A DNA stretch of 64,000 nt from Trichobilharzia szidati (Eukaryota; Platyhelminthes; Trematoda; Strigeidida; Schistosomatidae), in assembly GCA_944472155.2 (NCBI GenBank), contig OX235273.1, forward strand, positions 35,871,204-35,935,203, in the 5' to 3' direction. Positions within the stretch are counted from its first letter, which is position 1. Every line of letters starts with the position of its first letter. A program made the position numbers and the translations under genes. Shown here piece after piece: positions 34,735 to 49,002 of this stretch. The notes beneath the pieces were generated by a model, which saw only the letters and a program-made list of their open reading frames with translations, had not been told where the DNA came from and did no database searches.

Positions 34735-36818
34735 TTGTACGTCTATAATTTGAGTATTTTCTGATTATGATAGCTTTTCTTCAAATAACTTCAGTTTTTT
34801 TGTGCATACTATCTTAAGTAAACTGAATATCTTATTTATACATATTTGTTAGTATTCGTTCTGTCATTTTTAATTGTGTATATAGACATACTTAGTTGCT
34901 AGGTCCACCACAGGTGTTCGCTTTTATTTTTGAATCTTTAAGTGACATATCTTGGCTGACCGCCACTTTCATACTTAACAGTGCTTTTCCTTAGACATCT
35001 CCATATACTGTTATCGCGGTTCTTTATTAGGTCTTCGCTCACTAGTACCTATTCATGCCCTCGTGTTTGGCTAAGCAAGTCTTATAGCACTCTTTTTGAA
35101 TACGCTTTTACCGTAGTCAGTGTACAGTGAATAATTAGACCATTACGGTAGGCATTCTTCTATGCTAGTGTGCATTTGATATCCATTGTAGTGTATAAAT
35201 CCGCCCCACATATTATTTCCAAATTAAATTTTGGTATAAACTGTGCTCATTCCTGTGTTTTATATCACATCGTGTCTTCTCGGAACATATACCTTCTTTT
35301 CAGTAGCCAATAGAATAATATGCACGAGAAACATGACCGCTACCTGACCGAGACAGATATGACAGTCTACCGGTGGGGTGTACTTACCCACATGACGCCG
35401 AAAGGAAAATTGAATTGGGTGCAACCTCGACGATGGCCTCACCACTTAACATTAAAATTACTGCCACTTTGATAATGACCCTCATGAGAAAGGGAGACCA
35501 CCCATACTTTCCGGGCAATCAACTTATGTAGACATTCCACGAAGTAAATCCACGTGATGTTCGATCGTATTTGCAAGCGTGGAACACTTGTAAGCATTTC
35601 ATTTGTAGGAAAGTACATATCGAAATGGCAATCAAAAGTTAAATTTGTGCACTGGTTACCTATAACTGTGACTAACGTCAGTGCCACATCTCACTTATAA
35701 CATTCGGGAAAATGAAATACAGTTATTCATCAACGCATATCCATGTGCAATGAATACACTTTATATACCTACACCTACATATATATACACACACGTATAA
35801 ATGCCTCTACTACACGGCATGTCAAGAAGACATTTATCATGAAGTTTTCATTAGAGACTGATATAAGAGAAGACACACAAATTACAGTGTATAACAAGAA
35901 GACTGGTGTCGAGTCATCGCATCAAATCCTGACACGAGTTCACATGATATTATTTACACTATTTTTGGGACTACTTACAATTCAGGTATGAACAGACGAG
36001 TGGCTTAAATATAATTTCGTCCCTTGAATTGTGACAATTTCTTTGAAAAGGTTCGAGGTAGTTTGTCAAGTGAATCGTGAGAATTCTTCACTTAAATTTT
36101 ACCGAAACTTCTATAGAAATACAATTGTTACGGTTGTCCACTTTTACTCACCGTCTCATGTTTAGGGAAATATTCTGTCAAAGTCTAGGCAGACGTAATA
36201 CAAATAAACGTATCTATGTGAGCCACAAATCTCGGGCTGTTGATAAGCGTTACCAGCTTCATAGCTTATGAACAAAACCAGGTGCAAGATTCTTGGAGAG
36301 GAACTTATTTTACAGAATTCACACACCGATATATAACCCCACTACTTTACTTAAAAATCGTTGCCTCGAGCAAAGCGGCAGGGGATAAAATAATTTTAAA
36401 ACTGAACCCTGGAAGATACATGTCCATGTGATGTAAAATGATAAACGTTGAAGTAAATACACAGGCATTATATAGGCCTTATCTTCAGCCTACCTTAAAC
36501 TGTGATATGCCTCTCATGAAAACGCAATGAAGTAAGACAGAAGATTGCTGAAATTTCCCCGATTCACTGGAGTGATAAAAGAGAGGCGAAAGTGAGCATC
36601 AATCTTCTCGAGATATGATGTGACATATCAAACGAATATATGAAAATCAAATGCCGGTAGAAAGCTCCGCGAAGGGCTCCATTTGCAGTGAAAGTGTGAA
36701 AAGTATATCACCAATTAACATTTTGGACTTAAAATTATTTAGAAACAGGAGGCATCAATTTTATTTGAATTGATGGAATTGTTCGTTTGAAGTAACCATG
36801 ACTACTAGTCGCTCGTAG
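34735..36818. other. Repeat-poor stretch upstream of beta-tubulin
   Basis: I see no transposon signature. One plus-strand frame (35743-35991) has a hydrophobic C-terminal stretch and ends at a CAG/GTATGA donor-like site, but no family is recognisable. CA/TA-rich sequence occurs at 35757-35800. Confidence 0.5.
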
Positions 36819-36827
36819 ATATATATA
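36819..36827 (+). promoter_or_regulatory. Possible TATA element of the beta-tubulin gene
   Basis: An ATATATATA run lies about 90 bases upstream of the start codon, a plausible spacing for transcription starting near 36850 with a short 5' leader. TA runs also occur by chance in this AT-rich DNA, so the call is tentative. Confidence 0.35.
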
Positions 36828-36911
36828 CGCTACTGCACCGGTTTGGTTTCAAAGTCTTGGCTCGCTATTTGTATTGAGTTCTGTTATTGTTGTTGCTAGT
36901 GTCTTGTCAGG

Positions 36912-38313
<1,402 letters not shown>

Positions 38314-38346
38314 GTGGTCAATGTTGGTGCTGTTAGGTGTTAGTTG

Positions 38347-38352
38347 AATAAA
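38347..38352 (+). terminator. Beta-tubulin polyadenylation signal AATAAA
   Basis: A canonical AATAAA hexamer lies 34 bases after the TAG stop codon and is followed by T-rich and GT-rich sequence, so cleavage is expected about 15-25 bases further on. The 3' untranslated region would be only about 55-65 nt. Confidence 0.8.
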
Positions 38353-38369
38353 TTTTTTAATTTGTGTCA

Positions 38370-41300
38370 AACCTTGACTTTTTCTTCGCGTTTCCGTATA
38401 TCAGTAATTGTACTTGTCAAATGTTTCTCGTTGGTTTGTACTTGCTTTGGTGGCGTTAGGCTGCTTGGTCGTTTCATACGATAGTGATAGGTTAGGGGAT
38501 TAACGCACCTTTGAGTCATGTGAGTTACAAATTAACTCGTGTGTATTGTATTGAAGGTATGAGTAGGGAGTAGATACTTTGGATACCCGTACGTTGGAGG
38601 GAGTTGTGTTATTACAATTTTGAGTATATGGTGTTGGATTTCGTTAGGGTTGGAGAAATGCCTCTCTTAATAGTATTTGTGTTATGAATGGGCAAGCAAA
38701 TGCTTGGTAGCGAGGTATGCTCCATAACGAAGTAATAGGATAGGTATATGTAACGTCAACAGGTATGAGTGGATGTTATTCTGAGAGTGAGTGAGTGTAG
38801 GTGTGAAGACTATTCGAAGGGTGGTTCGTGTTGGTTGTAGAAGGGTGATAAAAGAGTAGTCAAGTAGAGTTAACCAATTTGATGTTTTGTAGTTCTTCAT
38901 TAGGAAGTGGGACAGAGTCTGTTGTTTGACTAGTCAGGCTGTGAAAGTTGGCTTTAGTGTGGTGATATGAGTCTTCTTGGGAGTTTGGTGACGGAATCCG
39001 GTACCGATTGATAGAGCTTATCCTGCTATATTTTATTACTATAGCTCTGAGGCTTCTGTGATTGTGGGCCTAGTAGGATGCGAAAACGCCGGTAGTAAAT
39101 ATCTGTGTGGAGTATTCGTTGGGGAAACTGATTGTGAGTTGTGTTCGTTGACCAACTGGTGTGGAATTTTAAACTTCGATAGTATTTTATTCGGTGTTAT
39201 TTTGGAGTCTTTTGTTGATGGCCTATAACGTGTAGTAGAATTATCAGACCCTTGTTTCTGAGATAGAATAAAGTGTCTACGAAGTGATAGGTGTAGATTT
39301 TCTATTTTATTTTCATAGATAAATAGTGAGACCCCTTTCCTCACTCAGTCCTAATTCAGACACAGCAGGAGCTGCTGTTTCCAGAATGACATAGTTGTGC
39401 TTGTGTGAGTGAATGAATGAATGCGAGACTGTATTTAGTGTTGAGGATGACGTGTAAGTTGTGTCAGATATAGTAGAATAGAAGCATATTTTCCGCTTCA
39501 TAAGATACTAAAATAATAATGGAGTAGTAGATTTGTGGATGTTTCTGATGGTGGTGATGTGTTGTTTGAGCTGGATGATTTATGGCGAAAGTTTGTGTTT
39601 CTTGCTATCGGTTGTGGGACTTACTGCACATTGAAGTGTGGCATTCTAGTTTATTATTACTGGTGGTGTGGTGAACTTTCACTCAAAAGGACTGATGTGT
39701 TTGATATCATAAGTTGTGTTGCACAGCTGAATAGTAGAGTATATATTTTAGGAGTCTTTGTAAGTGCTATAGAGTAGTGATGCACGACCAATGAATGATA
39801 CTTTGGCAATTTCAGGTGATATAGAAGTGTTGAACAAACTAGTCAGACGCTTGAATTGGTGTTTCTCCCATCTTATGAACGCCCTACTTTACATGGTTTA
39901 TTTTCAAAATGTCACTCCAGAGGTTTGATGGAGACGAGGATTTTGCCTAATTTAAGGTGTTCAGATGACATGCAGTCATCTCAGTGCTGTGAAGAAAATC
40001 CGAAGAATCAGAGGGTAATTCGTGTGTGTGTTTAGGAACGTAATGTTTGAGCTAATGAAAATACACTATGTCTGACTACTGTGATTTGGCTGTTTGCTAG
40101 GAGACAAAATGTGGTAGAATTCTTGTCACTTGTTCAGATTACATGTTAGCCCTGATATTGACTTGTCAATAGTGAATACAGCCGACTGGATAAGATTTGT
40201 GCTATAGTTTGCTTTGAAGTCTTTGCATGGCAAGTTAAACTGAAGAGCGTGGATCGACAGTGTGAATGGAGCTTGAACAGAAAACATTGGGTTTCTTATG
40301 CCATCCATCAATCTCGTCTCGTATCAATAAACTTAATGTTCTAACTCAGACATACAAACTGCAGTAATAATTTGTAATTTCAGCCACCCACTTCGGTTGT
40401 GTGCTACGGGGAATCGTTGACGTAAGACTTTGAAACTTTTCGACAATCCATCTAAGTTGTAACAACATACGTAGGTAGGAGTTGTAAAGGAAATCCTGCG
40501 TTTTAAAAATGCTAAATGCCACTACAATCAACTCAGGGGACGAGTGTATAACCAGTCTCACAGGAGATAGCAAAACGCTTGTTGCAACATGTTGTATAGT
40601 GATTAGCTTATATACCGTCGTGATCCCAAGTGGTTCATTCAAGTATGAGTACCTTTATGATTATTGCAGACATTATTTGGACGGTGCTTCCAGAATGTTT
40701 ATTGACATTTTGAAATCCAATTAGAGTAAGTGTGTAGCTGTCAATCTCCTATAGCCTAGATTATACAACAGCTGTAGGATGTTCCGATGGCTTTGTGGTG
40801 AAGTAATGGGATGCAATTACACCACCTGTAAGACATTTTCTTACTGAGATAGTATTACTAACTAACTACTAAAATTTTCCTCAAACAACTGACTGTCTTT
40901 CAAAGTGATATAGACAGACTGCGTGTGAACTAACTGAAATGATTCACAGTAGCATATTGAGATTAACAGCGGATTATATACAACCATCTTAGTTATGTAT
41001 TCCACTTCGTCAGTATCCTCATGACATGAGTGTGACCACTAGGGTATGTTTTCACATGACTTCAAATGTGTTTGGATGATTGTTGAAGGTTTGCGTTCAG
41101 GTGGATCAGTTGGTGGGTGATGACACGCTTAGTTCGGTGTGGAACGTTATGTACTTACTGTTTTCGCATAATTTAGAGGAAGAGAACTCAGCAATGATCA
41201 ACCCATTTCTGAACTGTCTTATTCTACCATCGAAGTAATTCGTAATGGGATGGACACTCATTTGACCGAGATCCGATCGTAGCACTAGTCGAGTGTTTGT

Positions 41301-41700
41301 TACACTGTTCAAAGTTAGTTGTTATTAGTGAAAGCGTATTCCCTGTTTGTACTTGAAACGCTTCTCCGTCTAATGAGAACTCAGCTAACATAAAAAGCTC
41401 ATCACTACTCATTTTGAATAATTTCTGTCTATTTAAGTTGGTAGATACTGTGATTGTTACAATTCCACAATTTTACGCCTCGTATAGTCCTTTCATCATC
41501 AAACATTTCACCATCAACTGTCTTAATTAGATTTCATCTTTAATACAGCATCATGGTACTAATAAGAAGCGGAAAGTCAGCTGCTAGTGGTTGGATGACT
41601 GTGGATTACTCCAGTTATGCCGACTGATGCATTCACCATCTTGTCTGTTAATCAACATAGTCATGTCAACTGAACATATATGAGTGACCAGCTTGTCAGT
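38370..41700. other. No gene seen downstream of beta-tubulin; G+T-biased DNA
   Basis: Short open frames on both strands lack domains. From about 38390 to 39780 the plus strand is clearly richer in G and T than in C and A. I recognise no repeat. Confidence 0.5.
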
Positions 41701-41714
41701 CTAGCGAATCACCT

Positions 41715-41915
41715 GCACACTGGTCAACCTACCAGTGGTTAGGACTCTCGCCGACCATGCACATGGTCCGGGGTTCGATCCCCTACAGGCGCACACCCGA
41801 TATCTATGGTCGGCCTGAATTTGGGCTACCGATATCCATGCTGAAAATTCCATACTTGTACTGTAAATACGGTGTGGAATCAAGCTGTAAATCAAAAATA
41901 AAATAAAAATAGTAT
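41715..41915 (+). mobile_element. SINE-D copy (tRNA-derived, A-rich tail)
   Basis: tRNA-like start CCAGTGGTTAGGACTCTCGC, B box GGGGTTCGATCCCC near 41770, body GATATCTATGGTCGGCC and CGGTGTGGAATCAAGC, and an AAAATAAAATAAAAAT tail. The first few bases of the tRNA-like part have changed. Close to the copy at 17946-18150. Confidence 0.88.
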
Positions 41916-42639
41916 TAAGGGCAAAATCTATTAGAAGACTGAATCAGAGATATGTTAGGAACTGATGTGGTGGTTTGCTCGCGTAGCCCAGTGAATAGCC
42001 GTCTCAATTTGCGTAAAGTTCAGCATTAATAACTTATTTCACCACATCATTACTACTCAACTAACCACTCAAATGCTTTCCTCTGTCTTCTGCATATCAA
42101 TATAATAATACTACTATTAATGCATATCATAATAGTCACACGAGAACTGAGTCGAATCCAGTTCTAAACATCATAGTACTGTCGTGACAACCAGTTTTTG
42201 GAGGCTGACGGTATTGACGTTCGCGAATTGTACGGAGTATACTGACGCAAGATCTTATACCAACAACTTCTAAAAAATTCGTTTCTCGTGTACCAAATAC
42301 AAAGCAAAAGACCAGACTTAGTCGTCCAAAGTACGAGATATATTTCGGGACCAAATAGTAAACCGTTTCGAGTGCTTATCTAGTTAGTGATTGTGCACGC
42401 AGGTGACACGATGGAGTACCAAATGGCAAGGATGCTTGACTGGAACCCTTCAGCTAAACAAGTCGACTTAAACAGTGAGGGTTAGCATCCGATGTTCAGT
42501 GATGATTGCTGTGGTCGATAATTTTGGCGAATTATTTACCGTTACAAGTCTATCAACTCTAAGCAGATGTTTCTGAAACTAATTCATGTAATTGTATTGG
42601 ATTGCATTAGGGAATAAATTTATTTAGGTTAAATAACTG

Positions 42640-43010
42640 ACGACACTCATCTTATTGATTGAAAACACTCGTCTTGTTCCCCATCTCAAATTGATTCATT
42701 GATAACACTGATGTTATTTCCCAATGTACTTTATCTTCCTATGATTTGTTGCACGCATGTCCGTTGAAATTCACATTGGATTTTGTGTATTCATTCATAC
42801 GTCTAATCATCAATTTGTGATATATATATATATATATGAACGGAGTTGGAAATTTGTGTGAGTGCCTTGATACTGATGACAATGAGTGGTGAATTGTGAT
42901 CGGAACGTCATTAGTAAATAATAGTGTATATCATTGTGTGCATTATATTATCAAGTAAAATTGCTCTATGATGGTGTTGTGCTCTACGATGGTGCTGAAT
43001 TTCTGTTCTT
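42640..43010 (+). mobile_element. Penelope-like element terminal (pLTR-like) segment
   Basis: Non-coding sequence homologous to 60650-60950 and 62050-62425: ACACTCATCTTATTGATTG, a TA microsatellite (42821-42838), CTTGATACTGATGACAATG near 42868, CGGAACGTCATTAG near 42899 and CTCTACGATGGTGCTGAATT near 42980. The related segments lie next to PLE endonuclease domains elsewhere in the window. Confidence 0.7.
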
Positions 43011-43449
43011 TTAGCTATATGAGACTTTTACAGAGATTGATTTTAATGTATGCTTAGCAAATATTCACTGTTGTGTGATTGAACAAATGTTATTGATTTT
43101 CTTGTAATATATTGTGTGGTTAATCAGCCTTTAGTTATTGGTTCACGCAATTTGGAAATTCAACGTCATCGTTAATAGAATTAATTCTGTAAGTTTTTAC
43201 TTGTGCCTTCTTGATATAACGCAGTTGGACACAGCATTTGATAGATATTAGAGATTGTGAAGACGCATTTGAATGGCAGTGTACAGAGTGGAGTTGGATT
43301 CTAGTAAGCAACAGTTTCGCTAAAAAAATTAAAGTACAACGTCATCTGATCAATTTGATGTGGAATTCGTCTATGGTGGGGGATAGGCACAGGTTGACTG
43401 CATTATTCATGTGATTGTTCTACTTAGTCACACCTACTTCGGACGCTCT

Positions 43450-44360
43450 AATCTCCCCTCACTTTAGAACAAAAGCAATTATGCCGAACATGTGTTGACG
43501 ATATTTTCATTGTCTGTGAAAGTAGATCAGAAGCTGAAGAACTGCTGATAAAATTCGGCTGATGCCATCTGAATATCAACTTCTCAACTCCTAAACGTTT
43601 CTCTATTGAAAAGGACTGATAGGACAATCGAGAGATCTATATTTAGAAAGCCTTCATGGACAGGACAGTACAAACATTTTATAAAAGCTATGTTCCAATC
43701 GAGGATGAAATCAACTTAGTTAGAACACTGTTCAGTAGGGCACGAAACATTTGTTCTGACAGAACAGTTGAACGTGGAATAGATACTCTGAAGGATACTG
43801 CACCTAGGAATGTATATCATGAGAAGTTGATTGATAAACACTCTAAAGAAATGGGCCCCCGCAAAACTATCCAAATAGTTCCGAAGTATTCTGTCTATGT
43901 CAGTATGCCACTCGACGGAGATGATGTACAAGCGGTAGTCAAAGTGAGATTCGATAAAGCTATCAAGAAACCTCATTATGCTGCAAAACGTGTTTCTCTT
44001 AACACCAATAAGCGAGTGCTTCAACAATCTGAGAAGGACTAGTTGCCAATCCTCGGCACTTCAAACTGCGTATATCAGTTTGAGTGTGCTTGTGGAAGCG
44101 AATACATAGGTGTTACATAAGGGGGATTGTCCACTTGCATGATGGAGCATTCACCAAGGTGGTTGGAAACAGCTGAATTCAAAGCACCAAAACGCTCAAT
44201 AACAATGCAGGTTTTGGTCTATCGACATGATATTGACTCTGTCAAGTCATTTATTGTTGTCAGCAGAAAAAAAAACAGGAAGATGCTTGCAATTTCAGAG
44301 GCTTGTGCAATTCGAGTTTATAAACCAGGTCTTGGTGTCGAGAAGTAGATGGTCGTCACT
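43450..44360 (+). mobile_element. Penelope-like element, RT palm to endonuclease, decayed
   Basis: The RT catalytic box reads CVDDIFIVCESRSEAEELL at 43491-43547 (Y changed to C). The thumb and connector follow in a 129-codon open frame (43656-44042: YVPIEDEINLVRTLF, ARNICSDRTVERGI, DKHSKEM). After a stop comes a GIY-YIG start (VYQFECACGSEYIGVT near 44067-44115), also interrupted by a stop, and a C-terminal relic with AIRVYKPGL. It differs in sequence from the 60-kb family. Confidence 0.85.
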
Positions 44361-46340
44361 CTGAATCTACCATGGTAATACGTATTACTTATTAACTGTT
44401 ATTATCATTATTATTATTATTAATACTACTCATTTCGGAATTCTTGATATATTTAAGTTCCTTGTGTGATGATGGCTAGTTGTTTATCTAAGTGATGCGA
44501 TGGAACCGTAATGCATTTTATTTTATCTTAATTTTAATCTCTCATATTCCCTTCCCCTCATCTGTTTGAACATCACCTGAACAGTGTTCACACACGTCAC
44601 TTAGTATGATTAATTTAATGCAGTTTATTGGCTTACCAGTCTTATATCTCCCAATGTATTTCTAATAGTATATATGTGTGTATGTCCGTGTATGTAGAGT
44701 ACTGAGCAGCTGACGAGTTCTACCGAAATTTGGTGAATTCATTAAATCCTGCTTTATTGACAACATTTGTGTTGCTTGTTTTAAATTCGTATCGGGAAAT
44801 AGAAGATTTCCTATTGTTTGTCTTTATTACTTCTAGGGTTTAACGAACTACTTATTGATTTTACCTCTCACAACCGTCCCGCCTCTCCTGCTGTGAGAAT
44901 GATTCATTGAAAAGATAATCCTCTGCACTGATTAATCACTCTGTTAGGTTTTGATTCACAATTCAAAATATTCTGAAACCTTATGACCAATAAACAATGT
45001 GGAGACATTTATCTTCACTGTGGAATTATTTAAGCAACAAGCAGCACACTGGTCAACATTATACATTCCTGAAATATCATAAACTCGGGTAAAGATGGCT
45101 AACAGGTCATTACTCTTCTGATTTCAATAATTTTCCCACCTTAGATTCAGTCGGTCATAAGAGTAGTCATCGGTGTACCGAATATAAAATCTGTAGTCTA
45201 CTGACGAGGGCTTTGTTTTGTTTACATTCTTATTTTGAATTCTAAGAGACATCGGGTAGTAGATGGGCACTACTCACTATTGAGAAAATTAACATGAGAG
45301 AATTTATTTCCTATGTGGGAGATTCCTAGTGGTTACTTATCCAATCTCAGAGGATGCACACAGGAAATACGCACTGTGAAGCATTTTCTCTACGTTTCCA
45401 ATGAACAAATTACCCACTTTTTCACACGTTCTCTGATGTGATTGAAAGTAAACCTACTCACTTTTTCTCACACCACTTATAAAATCACTTCCACTCTTTA
45501 GGTGGAATGTTTCCAAGGGTTTCACTCATTTGAAATATATTCATGAAATAATTCTCCGACTGGCTACTTTCCAATGACAAGCAGAAAATAACATCAAGGC
45601 AACATATTTGGGAAAGGGATTGGGGTGATCAGAAGGGAATATAGCATCATTCCATGAAGTCTCTGACTGTTAGTTTGAGCCAACCACATACGGAGGTGTG
45701 GCCTGTCTGACTGGAGAATGTTGGTGGGAGGGCTCAATGTCGTACTCAGTAGTACTGATCCATTCACTGCTCATGACCTCCAATATTCATTAAATTCTCA
45801 TTACCTTTTTCTCCCTGTCTCCTACACTTCCATTCATTGTGCTTTCTTTTTATGTGTGTGGTTTTTGTGAAGTGTGTCAACTTAAACGGCTGCCACTTTT
45901 CTGCAGATCCTTACGCGTTAGGTTCAGTTTAAGCTTCAGTAGGAGACCAGTATCACTCAGATCATTGTGTGGAATTATCTATCAGAGATTAGGTGCAACT
46001 GTGTTGTTGACCTACAGGTCACGTCTGGAAACCATTTTCGTTTCTTCTACAAATCATTGTAAGATTACCTAGTCAGTGTGAATATTTTTCTGTGAAAAGT
46101 AAATTTCCGCTTTCTATAGTTTTCTCGAGGTGATTTGATTCGTGACAACATCAGTCTATAATTCGTTTTTATAAATGAAAATTAGAAAGTATGGAGAGAG
46201 CGTAGAAAAACGAAAAATAAGGAGCTAGACGCTACTAAATGCGTGGCAGATGAACACATAACATTGACTTTCCACTGCGTATGATAAGGTCTTCTGTAGT
46301 ACAGTACAGAAATCGGAATCATATTGCCTTCTACAGATCT
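44361..46340. other. No gene seen
   Basis: AT-rich DNA. An open frame at 45839-46072 has no recognisable domain. Confidence 0.45.
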
Positions 46341-47185
46341 ACTGAATAATAATTATGATAAAAGACAGTTGCAGCGAAGGAAATTTCCTTTTCGACGAAA
46401 TTATCAACTAGTCTGTACATTCGTGTATTTATAACAAATGGGTTGATAAGTTCCAGAATAATTTCCGGTCAAGGGTCAAGTTAATAAAATTACAATTAAG
46501 AATTAAAATGCCATAATAAACAGAGGGATGGATAACACACATCTGGTCAATTCGGGACATTCAGCGCCATTGGAAAAATCCTTCGAATTAACATATAAGA
46601 TTCGATCAAACCTATCAAAAGGAGTAAAATTAAGACATATGGGCATAGCCGAGGCACTAGGTATCCAAAAGCTCAAACCCACGCTATGTTTCCAAAAAAA
46701 TACGTCCAACCCTTGTGTCTGCCGTGGCCATCATAAACAGGTAATTCTTTTAGTAATCACCATCCCATTGCCTTTCTTGTCCAAACCTCCTGTCTATTTT
46801 GTCATTTTATTATTTCTAAATATTTAATCGCTAATTGCATAAACAGTTATTCGTCACATTAGTTGTGATCCCACTAGATTTTTTATCCAAACATCCTGTC
46901 TATTTTTTTGTTATTTCTACATTTCTAACCCCCAATTGAACAATATGTAAATCTTCTCAGTAATTATGATGCTACTTTGTTTGAGTTTTATCCGTTGCCC
47001 TGTTTATTATGGCATTTTAATTCTTAATTGTAATTTCATTAATTTGACTCTTGACCGGAAATTATTCTGGAGCTTATCAACCCATTTGTCATAAATACAC
47101 GAATGTACAGCCTAGTTGATGATTTCGTCGAAAAGGAAATTTTCTTCGCTGCAACTGTCCAATTATGATGAAATAATAATAACTG
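46341..47185 (+). mobile_element. Truncated Penelope-like element between inverted arms
   Basis: The left arm 46341-46535 and right arm 46988-47185 are inverted copies of about 195 bp with only scattered mismatches. Between them a plus-strand frame (46528-46733) codes the PLE C-terminus: HLVNSGHSAPLEKSFELTYK, IAEALGIQKLKPTLCFQK. The RT and the catalytic half of GIY-YIG are missing. Pseudo-LTR arms in direct or inverted orientation are a known PLE property. Confidence 0.85.
46742..47040 (+). repeat. Three degenerate tandem repeats of about 95-105 bp in the PLE 3' region
   Basis: Units at about 46742-46845, 46846-46948 and 46949-47040 share the order TAATCA/TGAT, CCCA/CTA, TTTTATCCAAAC, ATCCTGTCTATTT, ATTTCTA and CCAATTG-like endings. 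The third unit runs into the right inverted arm. Confidence 0.6.
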
Positions 47186-47324
47186 TACTTGTATAAACTT
47201 ATGTATATAAATCCGATTGTACGGCTTTTGAGGAGGAAATCGGTGAAAATATATCTGCTTACTGAGCTTATTGTTCTATTCTCTCAATCATCCTGATGTC
47301 TACCTGCCACAATTTGCAATTCAG

Positions 47325-47575
47325 AACCTTGTTCTTTATGTTGATTCAAGCAGATTTCCATAATGATTTCAGATGAATGAAGATCTGTATTGTCTTTCCT
47401 AATCCTATCTGTGACACAGCCTCATCCTTCCCCCCTGTAGTTGAAACGACACTGCCTAGATAAGTAAAACAGGCGATTTCCGTTAAGTTTCCTCCGCGGA
47501 TAGTGACTGCTGCTTAACGCTGGTGTTGTTGTTGCTGTTGTTTAAGTACACACTATCGGTGGAATTATGTTGTTG
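47325..47575 (-). mobile_element. RTE/SR2-type LINE fragment
   Basis: The complement of the segment after RT: the vector-like CAGAACCTTGTTCTTTATG near 47325, TTGAAACGACACTGCCTAG near 47441, and a CAACAGCAACAACAACACC stretch (complement near 47520-47540) as in the 54-kb copy. Both ends are missing. Confidence 0.75.
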
Positions 47576-47775
47576 CTGCATTTTTATCAGAAAATGACTC
47601 TTGATACTGATGTCTATCTGCGCACTGCCGTGAATTAGAGGAGGCTGTATATTCAAAAGACAAACGCACATTAGTAAACTTTCATGAAATCGTGTTGGTA
47701 TATTTTGGTCTATTTACTGAAACGCCCTAATACCCACCAGATGATAAAGCAGATGGCGCCACTTCAACAAGCTCT

Positions 47776-48993
47776 ATGCCATATAGTCACCACTTGTAGT
47801 GTAGTGCAATTCCCAATGTTTTAAGATTTCGCTTTACTGTGTGCACATTCAAACTGGTTCTGACAGCATTTGACTCTTTTCTGCTGTACTGTCAACACTC
47901 ACATTCCTTGAGTTTGTAATACAACGATATTCCTTAGATAAGTTCTACATCTTCTCCCCTTGATAATCTCGACCTTTCATTACTACTCAGATATACTGCT
48001 CATCAGAGCACATTTCCAAATAAGTAAATATTTTTAATTTGTATTTTCTCGTAAGTACGTAGATGTTAGGCAGAGTATTGATTTGCTGGGTAACTAGGTG
48101 GATTACATTTAGTCAGGGCTGATAAAGTATAGCTTATAAACATCACCGCCAGTACTTGACATCTTCATCACCTATGTCTATTTAATATGCATGCAGTCAG
48201 TAAAATTGTCTTTTCATATCATATCCAAAGTGTTAAATAAACAATGAGGCGTTATCTAATTACAAAAACTCCAAATACATTTATATATTCACCAGGAACA
48301 TGGGTTTGTAGGGACGCTACAGAGTTACACGCGAAAGAATGTGAATAAACTAACCATCGTCGAACAATGGCTTTACGACAGTGGACATCTACCGTAGGTA
48401 ATCAATAAGTAAGTAAAAAAAGAAGTAGAATACAGTGTAGGACAATAGAGAAGATATCTGTAATGGACTGGTTATACTGTTGATATGCTACACTATAACA
48501 GCCTAAATAAACTGAATCTACTCAACTGCTAACTTAATTAGTACACTACCTGACTGTTATGATCTATGTCGCCAGCTGAAATCAACTCGTTGCGAATATG
48601 TTATGCGCCTGTCGCCGACTGATCTGATCGCGTCGACAGTTGATATGACCGAGAGGACTTATGCGTGGATATCATAATGCTGACGTGGTGAAGAACTCAA
48701 CTGATATTCGTGCGCTTCACTGAGCCACTTAAATATCAAAAGACAAATAATGGCCTGTAACTGTTAGGATACAACCTTATTAGGAAAAAGCACGTCATAT
48801 TTATACATTTTGTAAACCACATTACAATCGGTTCAGGGCAGTGGAAATAGATTGTTTGCGTTGGTAAGCGATTTGGCTACATCAGTGAAGTAGAAATGGA
48901 TATCCTGACTGATTGGTTGGCGATTTGACCAAGACACCGAGATAAGAAAAAGATGATGAAATTGTAGAGTCATTCAATCACACGATGAATCAT
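47776..48993. repeat. 1.2-kb non-coding repeat unit, copy 1
   Basis: It matches 50111-51413 over its full length in the same orientation, apart from an 85-bp segment present only in copy 2. Shared landmarks include ATGCCATATAGTC, TGCATGCAGTCAGTAAAATT, CACTATAACAGCCTAA/CACTATACCAGCCTAA and GGTTGGCGATTTGACCAAG. I see no open frame conserved between the copies. Confidence 0.9.
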
Positions 48994-49002
48994 AATATTA
49001 GT

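Noticed and set aside
34152..34764. Long open frames spanning the N run
   Set aside because: They exist only because unknown bases contain no stop codons.
45839..46072. Small secreted protein gene
   Set aside because: The apparent hydrophobic start is weak and composition resembles random AT-rich DNA.
48600..48660. Another hammerhead (CTGATATGACCGAG-like box near 48640, and CTGATGTGACCGAG in copy 2 near 51062)
   Set aside because: No GAAA box or suitable helix II could be placed.
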